Assembly (NCBI GenBank): GCA_965219305.1
Contig: OZ244725.1
Coordinates: forward strand, 1,116,001-1,180,000
Direction of reading: 5' to 3'
Source: DATHTS01 sp965219305
GTDB lineage: Bacteria; Acidobacteriota; Blastocatellia; Pyrinomonadales; Pyrinomonadaceae
Length of the DNA: 64,000 nucleotides
Translations under genes and position numbers: made by a program
The notes under the pieces: model-generated
Told to the model about the DNA's origin: nothing
The model's input: only the letters and a program-made list of their open reading frames with translations
Database searches by the model: none
Part shown: positions 17,437 to 24,936 of the stretch, piece by piece
Layout: each line of letters opens with the position of its first letter
Position numbering within the stretch: position 1 is the stretch's first letter

Positions 17437-17544
17437 AGTGCAGATAGTTTAATACATTTTTGGCAAACTACTTATCCACAAAAGATTTAAACTGTAGAAA
17501 AAAATCGGAAACTGACGCGCTTCGTGCAATTGTGTTTGCCGGAG

Positions 17545-17600
17545 AAATTTAAGCGCGAAACAGATTGTTGTCCTTAAAAATCCGTTTCGCGCTTAAATTT
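17545..17600. terminator. Strong stem-loop next to the IS630 element
   Basis: AAATTTAAGCGCGAAAC pairs perfectly with GTTTCGCGCTTAAATTT (17 bp) around a 22-base loop. It lies 23 bases after the stop codon of the gene at 17624. No long T run follows in the direction of that gene, so a terminator role is likely but not certain. Confidence 0.6.
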
Positions 17601-17623
17601 TGTTTATTTTATTTACCGTCCGT

Positions 17624-18736
17624 CTATTTTTTGAGACCGAGCGATTTTACTGAAATGACTTTCGCAATAGTAAATGATGCGGAAAGTGTGGCTTCCAGTC
17701 CGGGAACTTCACAGCCTTCGCCGTCGCCGAGCGTCGCCGTAACCTCGCATTGTTCTTTATCTTTACACTTGGCTAAAATCGCGCGTCCGGCATCGGAATC
17801 GTTCATAAAACAATACGCCGCATAATCGCCCGTCTCCATTCCGACATATAGAATTACCGATTTGGTTTTTCCGACTTCCAATTCGCCGCTGGCGTTTTGG
17901 TTTTCGGATTCTTCGGTCATTCCGCCCGGATTTTCATCATCTTTTATCCGCGTAACTTTTATTTCTTTGCCTTTCGCGTCGAAATATTTGCCGTCAGTTT
18001 CGCCGTTTTTGAAAACGAATTTGCCAAGCGGTTTGCCTTTGTCGTCGTTGTAAGTATAAGCGGTTTGGGTTTCATCACCTTCGGCGGCATATAATTTATA
18101 ACCTTCCTGCCCGTCGCAGTTGACGCGGTAATACTCTAGACGGCTCATTGTCGGCGAAACAAAGCATTGCATCGTACCGATCATATAATTACCTTGAAAG
18201 GGATTAGCGTCATATTCTTTCTTATATTCCTCATCTGTCGGATAACGCAGGATCGAAACGAGTTCATCGCCGCTGCTGTATTCGATGTCGTAGATTTTCC
18301 ATTGCTTGTTCGCTTCGCGTCGGAGATTAAACCCGACTGAATCGGCTTTTCCGTAGTTCTTGAAATTAACTTTCAGAAAAACATCATCGGGACCGGATTC
18401 ATTTTTTGGTGTGCCGACAACTAAATTGGTAATTTGCAAATCTTGCGAACCGTAAAGCGGATCAAAATCAATCGCCCCGACTTCGCCTTTTGCCGCAATC
18501 GTGTCATTCCAGATCATATCGGCTAAATCTTTAACAAAATATTTGTCAATGAGGGCGCGGCTTTTCGTTTGAAAAAACGGATTTGCTTTTTCCGATTTCT
18601 GCGCCGCGTATAAATCTTTGACAACCTGTTGAGGCGCAGCCGCAGTTGTTTTTGCGGTTGTTTTTTTCGCCTGTGCGAAGCCGATGCTAGAGACCGTCAA
18701 CAAAAGTGCGGTCAAAAATACATATTTGATTTTCAT
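17624..18736 (-). CDS. Secreted DUF3828-like protein (paralog 2)
   Basis: 370 residues with signal peptide (ending GFAQ, about 1-21) and an Ala/Thr/Lys-rich linker. It shares with paralogs 1 and 3 the block QVVKDLYAAQ..NPFFQ..SRALIDKYFVKDLADMIWND, the WKIYDIEYSSGDELVSILRY block, and the GNYMIGTMQC block. A motif near 255 (GKFVFKNGETDGKYFDAKGKEIKVTR, split here as GKFVFKNGETDGKYFDAKG and EIKVTR) also ends paralog 3. A distinct C-terminal extension (about 270-370) has four cysteines (YCFMND, AKCKDKEQCEVT, GEGCEV). It follows paralog 3 by 29 bases, forming an operon. Confidence 0.78.
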   Translation of the reverse strand: MKIKYVFLTALLLTVSSIGFAQAKKTTAKTTAAAPQQVVKDLYAAQKSEKANPFFQTKSRALIDKYFVKDLADMIWNDTIAAKGEVGAIDFDPLYGSQDLQITNLVVGTPKNESGPDDVFLKVNFKNYGKADSVGFNLRREANKQWKIYDIEYSSGDELVSILRYPTDEEYKKEYDANPFQGNYMIGTMQCFVSPTMSRLEYYRVNCDGQEGYKLYAAEGDETQTAYTYNDDKGKPLGKFVFKNGETDGKYFDAKGKEIKVTRIKDDENPGGMTEESENQNASGELEVGKTKSVILYVGMETGDYAAYCFMNDSDAGRAILAKCKDKEQCEVTATLGDGEGCEVPGLEATLSASFTIAKVISVKSLGLKK

Positions 18737-18765
18737 AATTTTCTCTTTATTGTTTTTTTGGAATC

Positions 18766-19542
18766 CTAGTTGGTTTTAACAAAGGTAACCTTTACTTCTT
18801 TGCCCGCTGCGTCAAAGTATTTGCCGTCAGTTTCGCCATTTTTGAAGACGAACTTTCCTTCATCCTTGCCGTTGTCGTCCACGTGAATATAAGAGGTTTC
18901 GTTTTCATTGCCGTCAACGGCATACAATTTAAAACCTTCCTTGTCTTCGCACGTAACGCGGTGAAACATACCGTTCATCGTCGGCGTAACTTCGCAGCGC
19001 ACCGCGCCGACCATATAACCGCCTTTAAAGGAATTATTCTCATCAACGGATTTCTGAAATTCCATATCGGTCGAATAACGCAGAATCGAAGCGAGGTCTT
19101 CGCCGTCGCTGTAATCAATATTGTCTATTTTCCATTGTTTGTTCGCCTCGCGCCGCATCACGAAACCGACTGCTTCCATTTTGCCGAAATTCTTAAAAGT
19201 GGCTTTCACATAAACATTATCGAGACCGCCGTCTTGTCTCGATTTGCCGACGGCGAAATTCGTAATTTCCGTATCCTGCGCGTTATAAAGCGGATCAACA
19301 TTCCAACCCGTTTCCGAACTGTTCGTTTTCCAGATCAGATCGGCAAAGTCTTTGGTGAAATACTTGTCAACCAAAGCGCGGCTTTTACTTTGAGCAAACG
19401 GATTGGTTTTCTCGACTTTTTGCGCCGCATACAAGTTTTTGACAATCGTTTCCGGCAAAACTGCCGCCGTTTTCTTTTGTGCAAAACTGATCGAACCGAA
19501 TGCCGCAAGGCACACTAATAGCAAGATAATTTTCGTTTTCAT
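18766..19542 (-). CDS. Secreted DUF3828-like protein (paralog 3)
   Basis: 258 residues from ATG at 19542 (MKTKIILLLVCLAAFG..); an in-frame ATG ten codons earlier gives no better signal peptide. Signal peptide ends ISFAQ. The body is a close paralog of the genes at 17624 and 11792 (IVKNLYAAQ..NPFAQ..RALVDKYFTKDFADLIWKT, WKIDNIDYSDGEDLASILRY, GGYMVGAVRCEV). It stops after GKYFDAAGKEVKVTFVKTN without the extra C-terminal domains of the other two. First gene of a two-gene operon. Confidence 0.78.
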   Translation of the reverse strand: MKTKIILLLVCLAAFGSISFAQKKTAAVLPETIVKNLYAAQKVEKTNPFAQSKSRALVDKYFTKDFADLIWKTNSSETGWNVDPLYNAQDTEITNFAVGKSRQDGGLDNVYVKATFKNFGKMEAVGFVMRREANKQWKIDNIDYSDGEDLASILRYSTDMEFQKSVDENNSFKGGYMVGAVRCEVTPTMNGMFHRVTCEDKEGFKLYAVDGNENETSYIHVDDNGKDEGKFVFKNGETDGKYFDAAGKEVKVTFVKTN

Positions 19543-19784
19543 ATTTATACTTTTTGTTTTTGAAGCCAACAATTTTCAGCCTTGGCTCGGCTTAATTTTG
19601 ATAGGACTTGCAGAGTTTAGCACTTGCGAAATCATAAAGCAACAATTTTTTAAGTTGTTGTGAAATAGATGTTTTTCCCGTTCAATTATTCGTATCACGC
19701 AAATTGAACCGGCGGCATTCTTTCCGCAAAAAATTGTCGGTGTTATAATTTCCAAGCAAGCTATTTTTAATCGAAATTAAAATT

Positions 19785-21488
19785 ATGACAACAGATGATT
19801 TCCTGACAGGCACGGTCAAAGGTCCGGGCGAATTGCCGCACGAATATCTTTTTATCACCAAAGACAACGAGAAAACGCGCATCGGCGAGTTTGTTTATTA
19901 TCAAGCGAAGGTCGGCGAGAAGGAACGCCGGATCATCGGCACGATCAAAGGTCGCAAGCTCGTGCGGAATTTGCCGGACGCTTTTTTGTCCGATCCGAAC
20001 ACGCCGCCTTCGATGGTTTCTTCGCTAATCGGTTTGGACGGCGACGGCTGCGAGATTTACGAGATTCAGGTCGAAACCATCGGATTTTTCGACACGACCG
20101 TAAAGGATTTTAATAACCCGCGCATTCCGCCGAATCCGGGACAAGCGGTTTTTCTCGCTTCGTCGGAAACTCTGACAAAGATGTTGAGCGCGAAGAAATC
20201 CGCCGAAACGGGTTCGGCGCATATCGGGTCGCTTTTAACGCGCGATTCGGGCGAAGTTCCGATCGTGCTTTCGGTCAAAGATGTCGTCTCGACGCACCTT
20301 GCTATCTTAGCGTCAACGGGTTCGGGAAAATCTTACACGGCGGGCGTTTTTGTCGAGGAATTGATGAACAAATACAACCGCGCCGCCGTTTTGATCGTTG
20401 ACCCGCACGGCGAATATCACACGATGAGTTCGATTATGGGCAACGAGCAGTTTTTCGGCGAAGACGGTTACAAACCCGAAGTCAAGATTTTCACGCCCGA
20501 CAAAATAAAAGTGCGTTTTTCGACGCTCACCGAAGCCGACGTGAAATATCTTTTGCCCGAAGGAACATCGGATAAAATGGCGCATTTTCTGTCGCAAGCC
20601 TTTAGAAGTTTGAACGAACGCTTAAAAGCCGAACGCCGCGCCGATTACGCTTACGCTTACCACGATTTGCGCGACGAAGTGAACGCGCAGAAATACGGCG
20701 ACGAATCGAAAAAAGACGGTTCGGGCGGCAATGTCTCTTCGATTGACGGTCTTTTGTGGCGAATGGATTCACGCTTCGACAAACCCGACAGCATTTTCTC
20801 CGCGCAGGATCACATTCCGCTCAAAGATTTATTCGCGCCCGGACGCTGCACGATTCTCCAACTTTCCGACATCGAACAGCACGAACAGCAAGTCATCGTC
20901 GGCACGCTTCTGCGCCGCGTCAACAAAGCCAGAATGCTCACCACACGAGGTGAAGCCGCGCCGAACACGGAAAATTTCTTGAATTATCCCGTTTTTACAC
21001 TCTTGGAAGAAGCGCACCGTTTCGCGCCCGCCGGAGCAAGCGTCGTTTCGACGAATATCTTAAAACAAATCCTCTCCGAAGGCAGAAAATTCGGTGTCGG
21101 CATCGGTTTGATAACACAGCGTCCGGGCAAATTAGACCAAGATGTTCTCTCGCAATGTATGACGCAGATAATTATGCGAATCGTCAACCCGATTGACCAG
21201 CAAACCGTCGCCCAATCCGTCGAAGGCGCAGGACGCGCAATGCTCGCCGAACTTCCCGCCTTAACAAAAGGTCAAGCCGTAATTTCCGGTGTCGGCATCA
21301 ACACGCCCGTAATGTGCCGCATCCGCAAACGTCTGACCGAACACGGCGGCGAAACCTTCGACGCGCCGACCGAATGGATGAACTGGCATTCATCTGATTC
21401 CAAAGACAAACGCGAAATGAGCGATTCGCCGTATTTAAAACCGTCTTCGGATAAAAAGCCGGAGAAAGTCGGAAATATTAGGATTTAA
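19785..21488 (+). CDS. herA: HerA-type hexameric ATPase/translocase
   Basis: 567 residues. The N-terminal part (about 1-115) is the HAS-barrel. The ATPase domain carries Walker A ASTGSGKSYT (about 176-185), the following strand VLIVDPHGEYH, and Walker B VFTLLEEAHRF near residue 405. The tail has GVGIGLITQRPGKLDQDVLSQ and GAGRAMLAELPALTKGQAV, typical of HerA. Archaeal HerA works with NurA nuclease in DNA end processing, while bacterial relatives are also found in defence systems. No NurA or SIR2 gene is adjacent; the next gene is a C5 methylase. The 3' end exists a second time at 23664-23795. Confidence 0.85.
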   Translation: MTTDDFLTGTVKGPGELPHEYLFITKDNEKTRIGEFVYYQAKVGEKERRIIGTIKGRKLVRNLPDAFLSDPNTPPSMVSSLIGLDGDGCEIYEIQVETIGFFDTTVKDFNNPRIPPNPGQAVFLASSETLTKMLSAKKSAETGSAHIGSLLTRDSGEVPIVLSVKDVVSTHLAILASTGSGKSYTAGVFVEELMNKYNRAAVLIVDPHGEYHTMSSIMGNEQFFGEDGYKPEVKIFTPDKIKVRFSTLTEADVKYLLPEGTSDKMAHFLSQAFRSLNERLKAERRADYAYAYHDLRDEVNAQKYGDESKKDGSGGNVSSIDGLLWRMDSRFDKPDSIFSAQDHIPLKDLFAPGRCTILQLSDIEQHEQQVIVGTLLRRVNKARMLTTRGEAAPNTENFLNYPVFTLLEEAHRFAPAGASVVSTNILKQILSEGRKFGVGIGLITQRPGKLDQDVLSQCMTQIIMRIVNPIDQQTVAQSVEGAGRAMLAELPALTKGQAVISGVGINTPVMCRIRKRLTEHGGETFDAPTEWMNWHSSDSKDKREMSDSPYLKPSSDKKPEKVGNIRI

Positions 21489-21542
21489 TTTCCTGATTTA
21501 AGATTTGCATTTCAACCAATTTTTGAATACTATCAGTAACAA

Positions 21543-22730
21543 ATGAAACAAAAACTTAAAGCAATAGATTTATTTTGTGGTTGCGGCGGATTATCAAAAG
21601 GACTTCAAGATGCCGGATTTGAAATTTTGGCAGGCGTTGATATTGAACCGAATTATATTTGCACTTTTTCTCATAATTTCCCGAACGCTAAGAGTCTGCA
21701 AATAGATTTGGCGGAAACATCACCGAAAAAATTTATGAAGATCGTCGGAATAAATCGAGGAGAGTTAGATTTACTTGCCGGAGGTCCGCCGTGTCAGGGA
21801 TTTTCAAAAAATGTTCCGCGAAAAAAACGATTTTCGGAAGATTCAAAAAATAAACTTATCCAAACTTTTTTAGATTACTGTGAAGCATTGCAACCGCGAT
21901 TTATTATTTTGGAAAATGTAGCGGAAATGAGAAACGGATTTTCTAAAGCATACACCGATGAAATTCTGTCGCGTTTGGAAGGTTATACCACAACTCAAAT
22001 GATTTTGAACGCTGCCGATTACGGCATTCCGCAACGAAGACGGCGGGCGTTTTTTATTGCCAACAGGGAAAATATAAAATTCAAATTGCCGACTCCGACG
22101 CACTCTAAAGAGAAAAATAGTTTATTTGCGCTTCCTGATTATGTAACAGTTTGGGAAGCTATCGGCGATTTGCCCGAAAAACAACATACTGAAAATGAAG
22201 ACGTTCCCTGCAAATACGCTCGTCCGGCGTTTTCCGATTTTCAAAAATTGATGCGAACCGGCGGCAAAACGGTTACAAATCACGTCGCCCGTTTTCTTCA
22301 GCCAAAACAATTTGAAAGAATTTCTTCACTTGAAGCCGGACAAGGATTGAAGGATTTGCCAAGGCATCTTCAAACAAAAGGCGGTTACAGCGGCGCGTAT
22401 GGACGTTTGACGAAGGAAATGGTTGCGCCGACAATTACTCGTTGGGTATTTCATCCGGGTTCGGGACGTTGGGGACATCCGGTTGATAAAAGACTTTTGA
22501 CAATTCGTGAAATCGCCCGAATTCAGAGTTTTCCCGATAATTTTGAATTCATCGGTTCATACACGCAACGCGCCGGACAATTAGGAAATGCCGTTCCGCC
22601 GCTTTTAGCGCAAAGAATCGCCGAAACTATGCTGGCTCAGGTCGGAATATCTAAAGTTGAAAGCAGTTCGATAAATCTTTCAAGTTCGATGCCTTCATCT
22701 GAACCGGGAAACCTGAAAGCAACCGCGTGA
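21543..22730 (+). CDS. DNA (cytosine-5-)-methyltransferase of a Type II R-M system
   Basis: 395 residues with the canonical C5 motifs in order: I IDLFCGCGGLSKGLQ (8-22), IV GGPPCQGFSK with catalytic Cys84, VI ENVAEM (about 129), VIII GIPQRRRRAFF (about 163), IX/TRD region, and X GQLGNAVPPLLAQ near the end. The target recognition domain is about 210-320. It protects the cognate site by methylating C5. It is convergent with and overlaps the candidate endonuclease by 94 bases. The recognition sequence cannot be deduced. Confidence 0.93.
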   Translation: MKQKLKAIDLFCGCGGLSKGLQDAGFEILAGVDIEPNYICTFSHNFPNAKSLQIDLAETSPKKFMKIVGINRGELDLLAGGPPCQGFSKNVPRKKRFSEDSKNKLIQTFLDYCEALQPRFIILENVAEMRNGFSKAYTDEILSRLEGYTTTQMILNAADYGIPQRRRRAFFIANRENIKFKLPTPTHSKEKNSLFALPDYVTVWEAIGDLPEKQHTENEDVPCKYARPAFSDFQKLMRTGGKTVTNHVARFLQPKQFERISSLEAGQGLKDLPRHLQTKGGYSGAYGRLTKEMVAPTITRWVFHPGSGRWGHPVDKRLLTIREIARIQSFPDNFEFIGSYTQRAGQLGNAVPPLLAQRIAETMLAQVGISKVESSSINLSSSMPSSEPGNLKATA

Positions 22731-23386
22731 GAATCGTCTTTTGACAACCACCAATTTCTCTCGCCTGAAAAATGCAACTGATTTTCGCCCAAACCGTGCC
22801 AAGCAAACCACTTTTTCCCGCTTTCAATTTGAACGCCGTGTAAGGCAGACAATTGTTCTTTTCTCACGGTGCGTTTTGGTGTTGACCATTGCCAACGAAA
22901 ATCAGCCGGATTAAAAATCTGCGGATTTTCTCGTGTGCAAAGTAATTTTTCAAAATATAAAACCGTGCCGTCATCAAAAACGACAAGTCTGCTGTAACCG
23001 ATTTCGGCTAAATTATATAACTTTATACTTGCTTCGGCGTGTTCATTACAAAATTCGATAATAGCATTTCCGAGAATTTGACGCGCATCTTCCGAATCAA
23101 GTGAATCTTTTACAAGTCGCTCTTGATTCGGTATTTTCGCACGTTTCCAAGTAACCGGAGTTGTAGCTTTAGTTGATTTAACCTGCCAGCCAATTTGGGA
23201 GTTCCGCTTGATGACATCAACAAAATCATAAGTTTTCAACACCTCGGCATCACGCACATAAGCCAACGCGCCTTCTAAAATTGCTCCAGGAATTGTATCA
23301 GTTGAAAAAGGCAAACGAATATATTTTGAAAGAACATCGGCTAATCGAGAAAGTTGTTCGGGTGAAGAGAAAATTGTGCTTTCCAT
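22637..23386 (-). CDS. Candidate Type II restriction endonuclease
   Basis: 249 residues. Its position, between a C5 methylase and a controller gene, and its TAATG overlap with that controller make it the probable restriction enzyme. A PD-(D/E)xK-like core can be read: Glu38 in ILEGALAYV, Asp54/Asp57 in YDFVDVI, and Gln68-x-Lys70 in GWQVKSTK, where Gln replaces the usual Glu/Asp. I do not recognise a named family; the assignment rests mainly on context. The 3' ends of the two genes overlap tail-to-tail. Confidence 0.65.
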   Translation of the reverse strand: MESTIFSSPEQLSRLADVLSKYIRLPFSTDTIPGAILEGALAYVRDAEVLKTYDFVDVIKRNSQIGWQVKSTKATTPVTWKRAKIPNQERLVKDSLDSEDARQILGNAIIEFCNEHAEASIKLYNLAEIGYSRLVVFDDGTVLYFEKLLCTRENPQIFNPADFRWQWSTPKRTVRKEQLSALHGVQIESGKKWFAWHGLGENQLHFSGERNWWLSKDDSHAVAFRFPGSDEGIELERFIELLSTLDIPT

Positions 23387-23601
23387 TATTTTCTCTCCTC
23401 GACGAATAATTCACAGGGTGAAACATCAAGCGCATCGGAAATTTGCCAGATAACCGTTAATGTAGGATTTCTCACACCGCGCTCGATACCGCTGATATAT
23501 GTTCGATGTAAATTAGACGCTTCGGCAAAGTCTTCCTGCGACCAACCTCTTGATTCGCGTAATTCTCTGACTTTTTTTCCGAGTTGTTCTTGTTTGCTCA
23601 C
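23386..23601 (-). CDS. Controller (C) protein, XRE-type repressor/activator of the R-M system
   Basis: 71 residues starting at GTG (23601). The helix-turn-helix QEDFAEASNLHRTYISGIERG (read as QEDFAEASNLHRTY and ISGIERG) and the C-terminal VSPCELF segment fit the small C-proteins that time restriction-enzyme expression. It is just upstream of, and translationally coupled (TAATG) to, the endonuclease gene, and a C-box-like operator lies at 23622-23652. Such proteins first activate, then repress, their own operon so that methylation comes first in a new host. Confidence 0.85.
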   Translation of the reverse strand: MSKQEQLGKKVRELRESRGWSQEDFAEASNLHRTYISGIERGVRNPTLTVIWQISDALDVSPCELFVEERK

Positions 23602-23621
23602 ATAAAGTAGAATGAATTAAA

Positions 23622-23652
23622 GTAGCCTATCAGTCCACAGCCTATAAGTAAC
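23622..23652 (-). promoter_or_regulatory. C-box-like double operator of the R-M controller gene
   Basis: On the minus strand, ACTTATAGGC and ACTGATAGGC stand in tandem joined by TGTGG. This resembles the double C-boxes (ACTTATAGTC-type) of Esp1396I-like systems as I recall them. It lies about 20 bases upstream of the GTG start of the controller gene. Confidence 0.6.
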
Positions 23653-23663
23653 ATAAATTAAAA

Positions 23664-23795
23664 TTTGACGCGCCGAGCGAATAGATGAAATGGCATTCGT
23701 CCGAATCGCAGGAAAAACGCGAACAATCCGACGCGCCTTATTTGCCGCCAAAAAACGAGAAAAAGCCGGAAAAAGTCGGTAATATCAGAATTTAA
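23664..23795 (+). pseudogene. Second, diverged copy of the herA 3' end
   Basis: 44 codons in frame read FDAPSE-stop-MKWHSSES..REQSDAPYLPP..KKPEKVGNIRI-stop. This matches the last residues of the HerA protein at 21350-21488 (FDAPTEWMNWHSSDS..REMSDSPYL..KKPEKVGNIRI), with one internal stop (TGG to TAG) and several substitutions. The R-M system lies exactly between the two copies. Confidence 0.85.
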
Positions 23796-23831
23796 TTTTG
23801 TGATAAAATGCGTTTGAGAGGTGGAATTTAT

Positions 23832-24016
23832 ATGACATATTCCTTAACAATCGAAATTCCCGAAATATTTATCGCGGGATTGTGAGTGAAGCTGAATCGA
23901 AAAAGCGCAAGGTTGAGGAAATTGCGCTTGAAAGATTGGCGAAAGATTTGCCGAAGCCGACTGCTGATTCGCTCGATAATTTTGTCGGCGCGTTTAGAAG
24001 CGATGTTGTTGATTGA
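23832..24016 (+). pseudogene. Broken small antitoxin-like gene
   Basis: From ATG at 23832 the frame reads MTYSLTIEIPE and then stops after 17 codons. In the next frame it continues IYRGIVSEAESKKRKVEEIA and ..LDNFVGAFRSDVVD to the TGA at 24016. One A missing near 23863-23870 explains it. About 61 residues if repaired. The opening strand, then a charged helix with EEIALERLAKDL, resembles ribbon-helix-helix or DUF2281-type antitoxins; this is tentative and no toxin partner is seen. Confidence 0.5.
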
Positions 24017-24055
24017 ACGGACAAACACGAACAGGACAACGCGCCGTAGTTGAAT

Positions 24056-24796
24056 CTAGGCAATCAGCATATTCAGAAGCATTTTTAGCTGTTGCGGGTT
24101 AAATGGTTTGGGAAGGAAAACCTTTGCTCCGGCGGCGACGCTTTCGTCCCATATTTTGGGGTCGTGTTCGGCGGTTATCATTCCGACCGGAATTTTTCTA
24201 AGGCGGTCGTCGGTTTTCATATATTGAATCAAATCCAGACCGTCCAAATGAGGCATCATCATATCCAGAATCGCCGCGCTGAAATCATCTTCTTTTTGCA
24301 GAACTCTGAAAGCCTCGCGTCCGTCTTCCGCCGTTACAACTTTGTAATCGTAAGAACCGATTATTACTTTTAACATCCGCAAAGTCATCGGATCATCGTC
24401 GGCAACCAAAATTTTGCCCAGTTCTTTTTTGGCTGGTTTTTCGTTTTCTTGTTCCAGATACTTTTGTGCATACGTTCCGCCTTTTGAAACGACTACTTCA
24501 GCGATCAGTTTCCGGTTTGCCGGGGACAACTCCGTGAATTTGAATCCGAATCCCTGCGGATAATCGGAATATGTTACTTCTCCTTCCAAAGATACCCAGT
24601 GTCCGCTCGGGAGACGTAATTTAAAACCGAATATTTCGCCGACACCACCTTGCGCCAAACAATCAATATGTCCGCCCGTCATACTCATTTCGCTGAGTCG
24701 CGCATCGTGTTTGCGATATGAATCCTGCCAAACTATGTCTAGTGAAACATAGACATTTTCGTTTGCTTTTTCCTTAACCATCTGTTCTTGAGACAT
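24056..24796 (-). CDS. PilZ domain fused to a response-regulator receiver
   Basis: 246 residues, start with AGGAG site nine bases upstream. Residues about 15-105 look like a PilZ domain (LSEMSMTGGHIDCL.. and VSLEGEVTYSDYPQGFGFKF), expected to bind c-di-GMP, though the N-terminal RxxxR arginines are not obvious. Residues about 125-245 are a receiver with ILVADDDP acidic pair, phospho-acceptor Asp in AAILDMMMP and Lys in FLPKPF. It probably links phosphorylation with c-di-GMP. It lies downstream of the 1757-residue hybrid kinase (140-base gap), which may be its partner. Confidence 0.8.
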   Translation of the reverse strand: MSQEQMVKEKANENVYVSLDIVWQDSYRKHDARLSEMSMTGGHIDCLAQGGVGEIFGFKLRLPSGHWVSLEGEVTYSDYPQGFGFKFTELSPANRKLIAEVVVSKGGTYAQKYLEQENEKPAKKELGKILVADDDPMTLRMLKVIIGSYDYKVVTAEDGREAFRVLQKEDDFSAAILDMMMPHLDGLDLIQYMKTDDRLRKIPVGMITAEHDPKIWDESVAAGAKVFLPKPFNPQQLKMLLNMLIA

Positions 24797-24936
24797 TCTA
24801 TTACTCCTAAATAATCAACTCTTCTACATATTTTCGGCAACACAATAAATTTACCGTTTAACAATTATACCATTATTTTTTGTTTTGTTAAATGTTTTTT
24901 AACCAAGCAACGATGACGAATTTATATTTAGTTATT

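Larger units (their letters stand above)
16394..17472 (-). mobile_element. IS630-family insertion sequence, apparently complete
   Basis: About 1.08 kb. The ends share the terminal AGTAGT with further scattered matches, and each is bordered by TA, the duplicated target of this family (TA at 16392-16393 and 17473-17474). It carries two overlapping transposase frames. Repeat ends are imperfect, so the boundaries could be off by a few bases. Confidence 0.8.
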
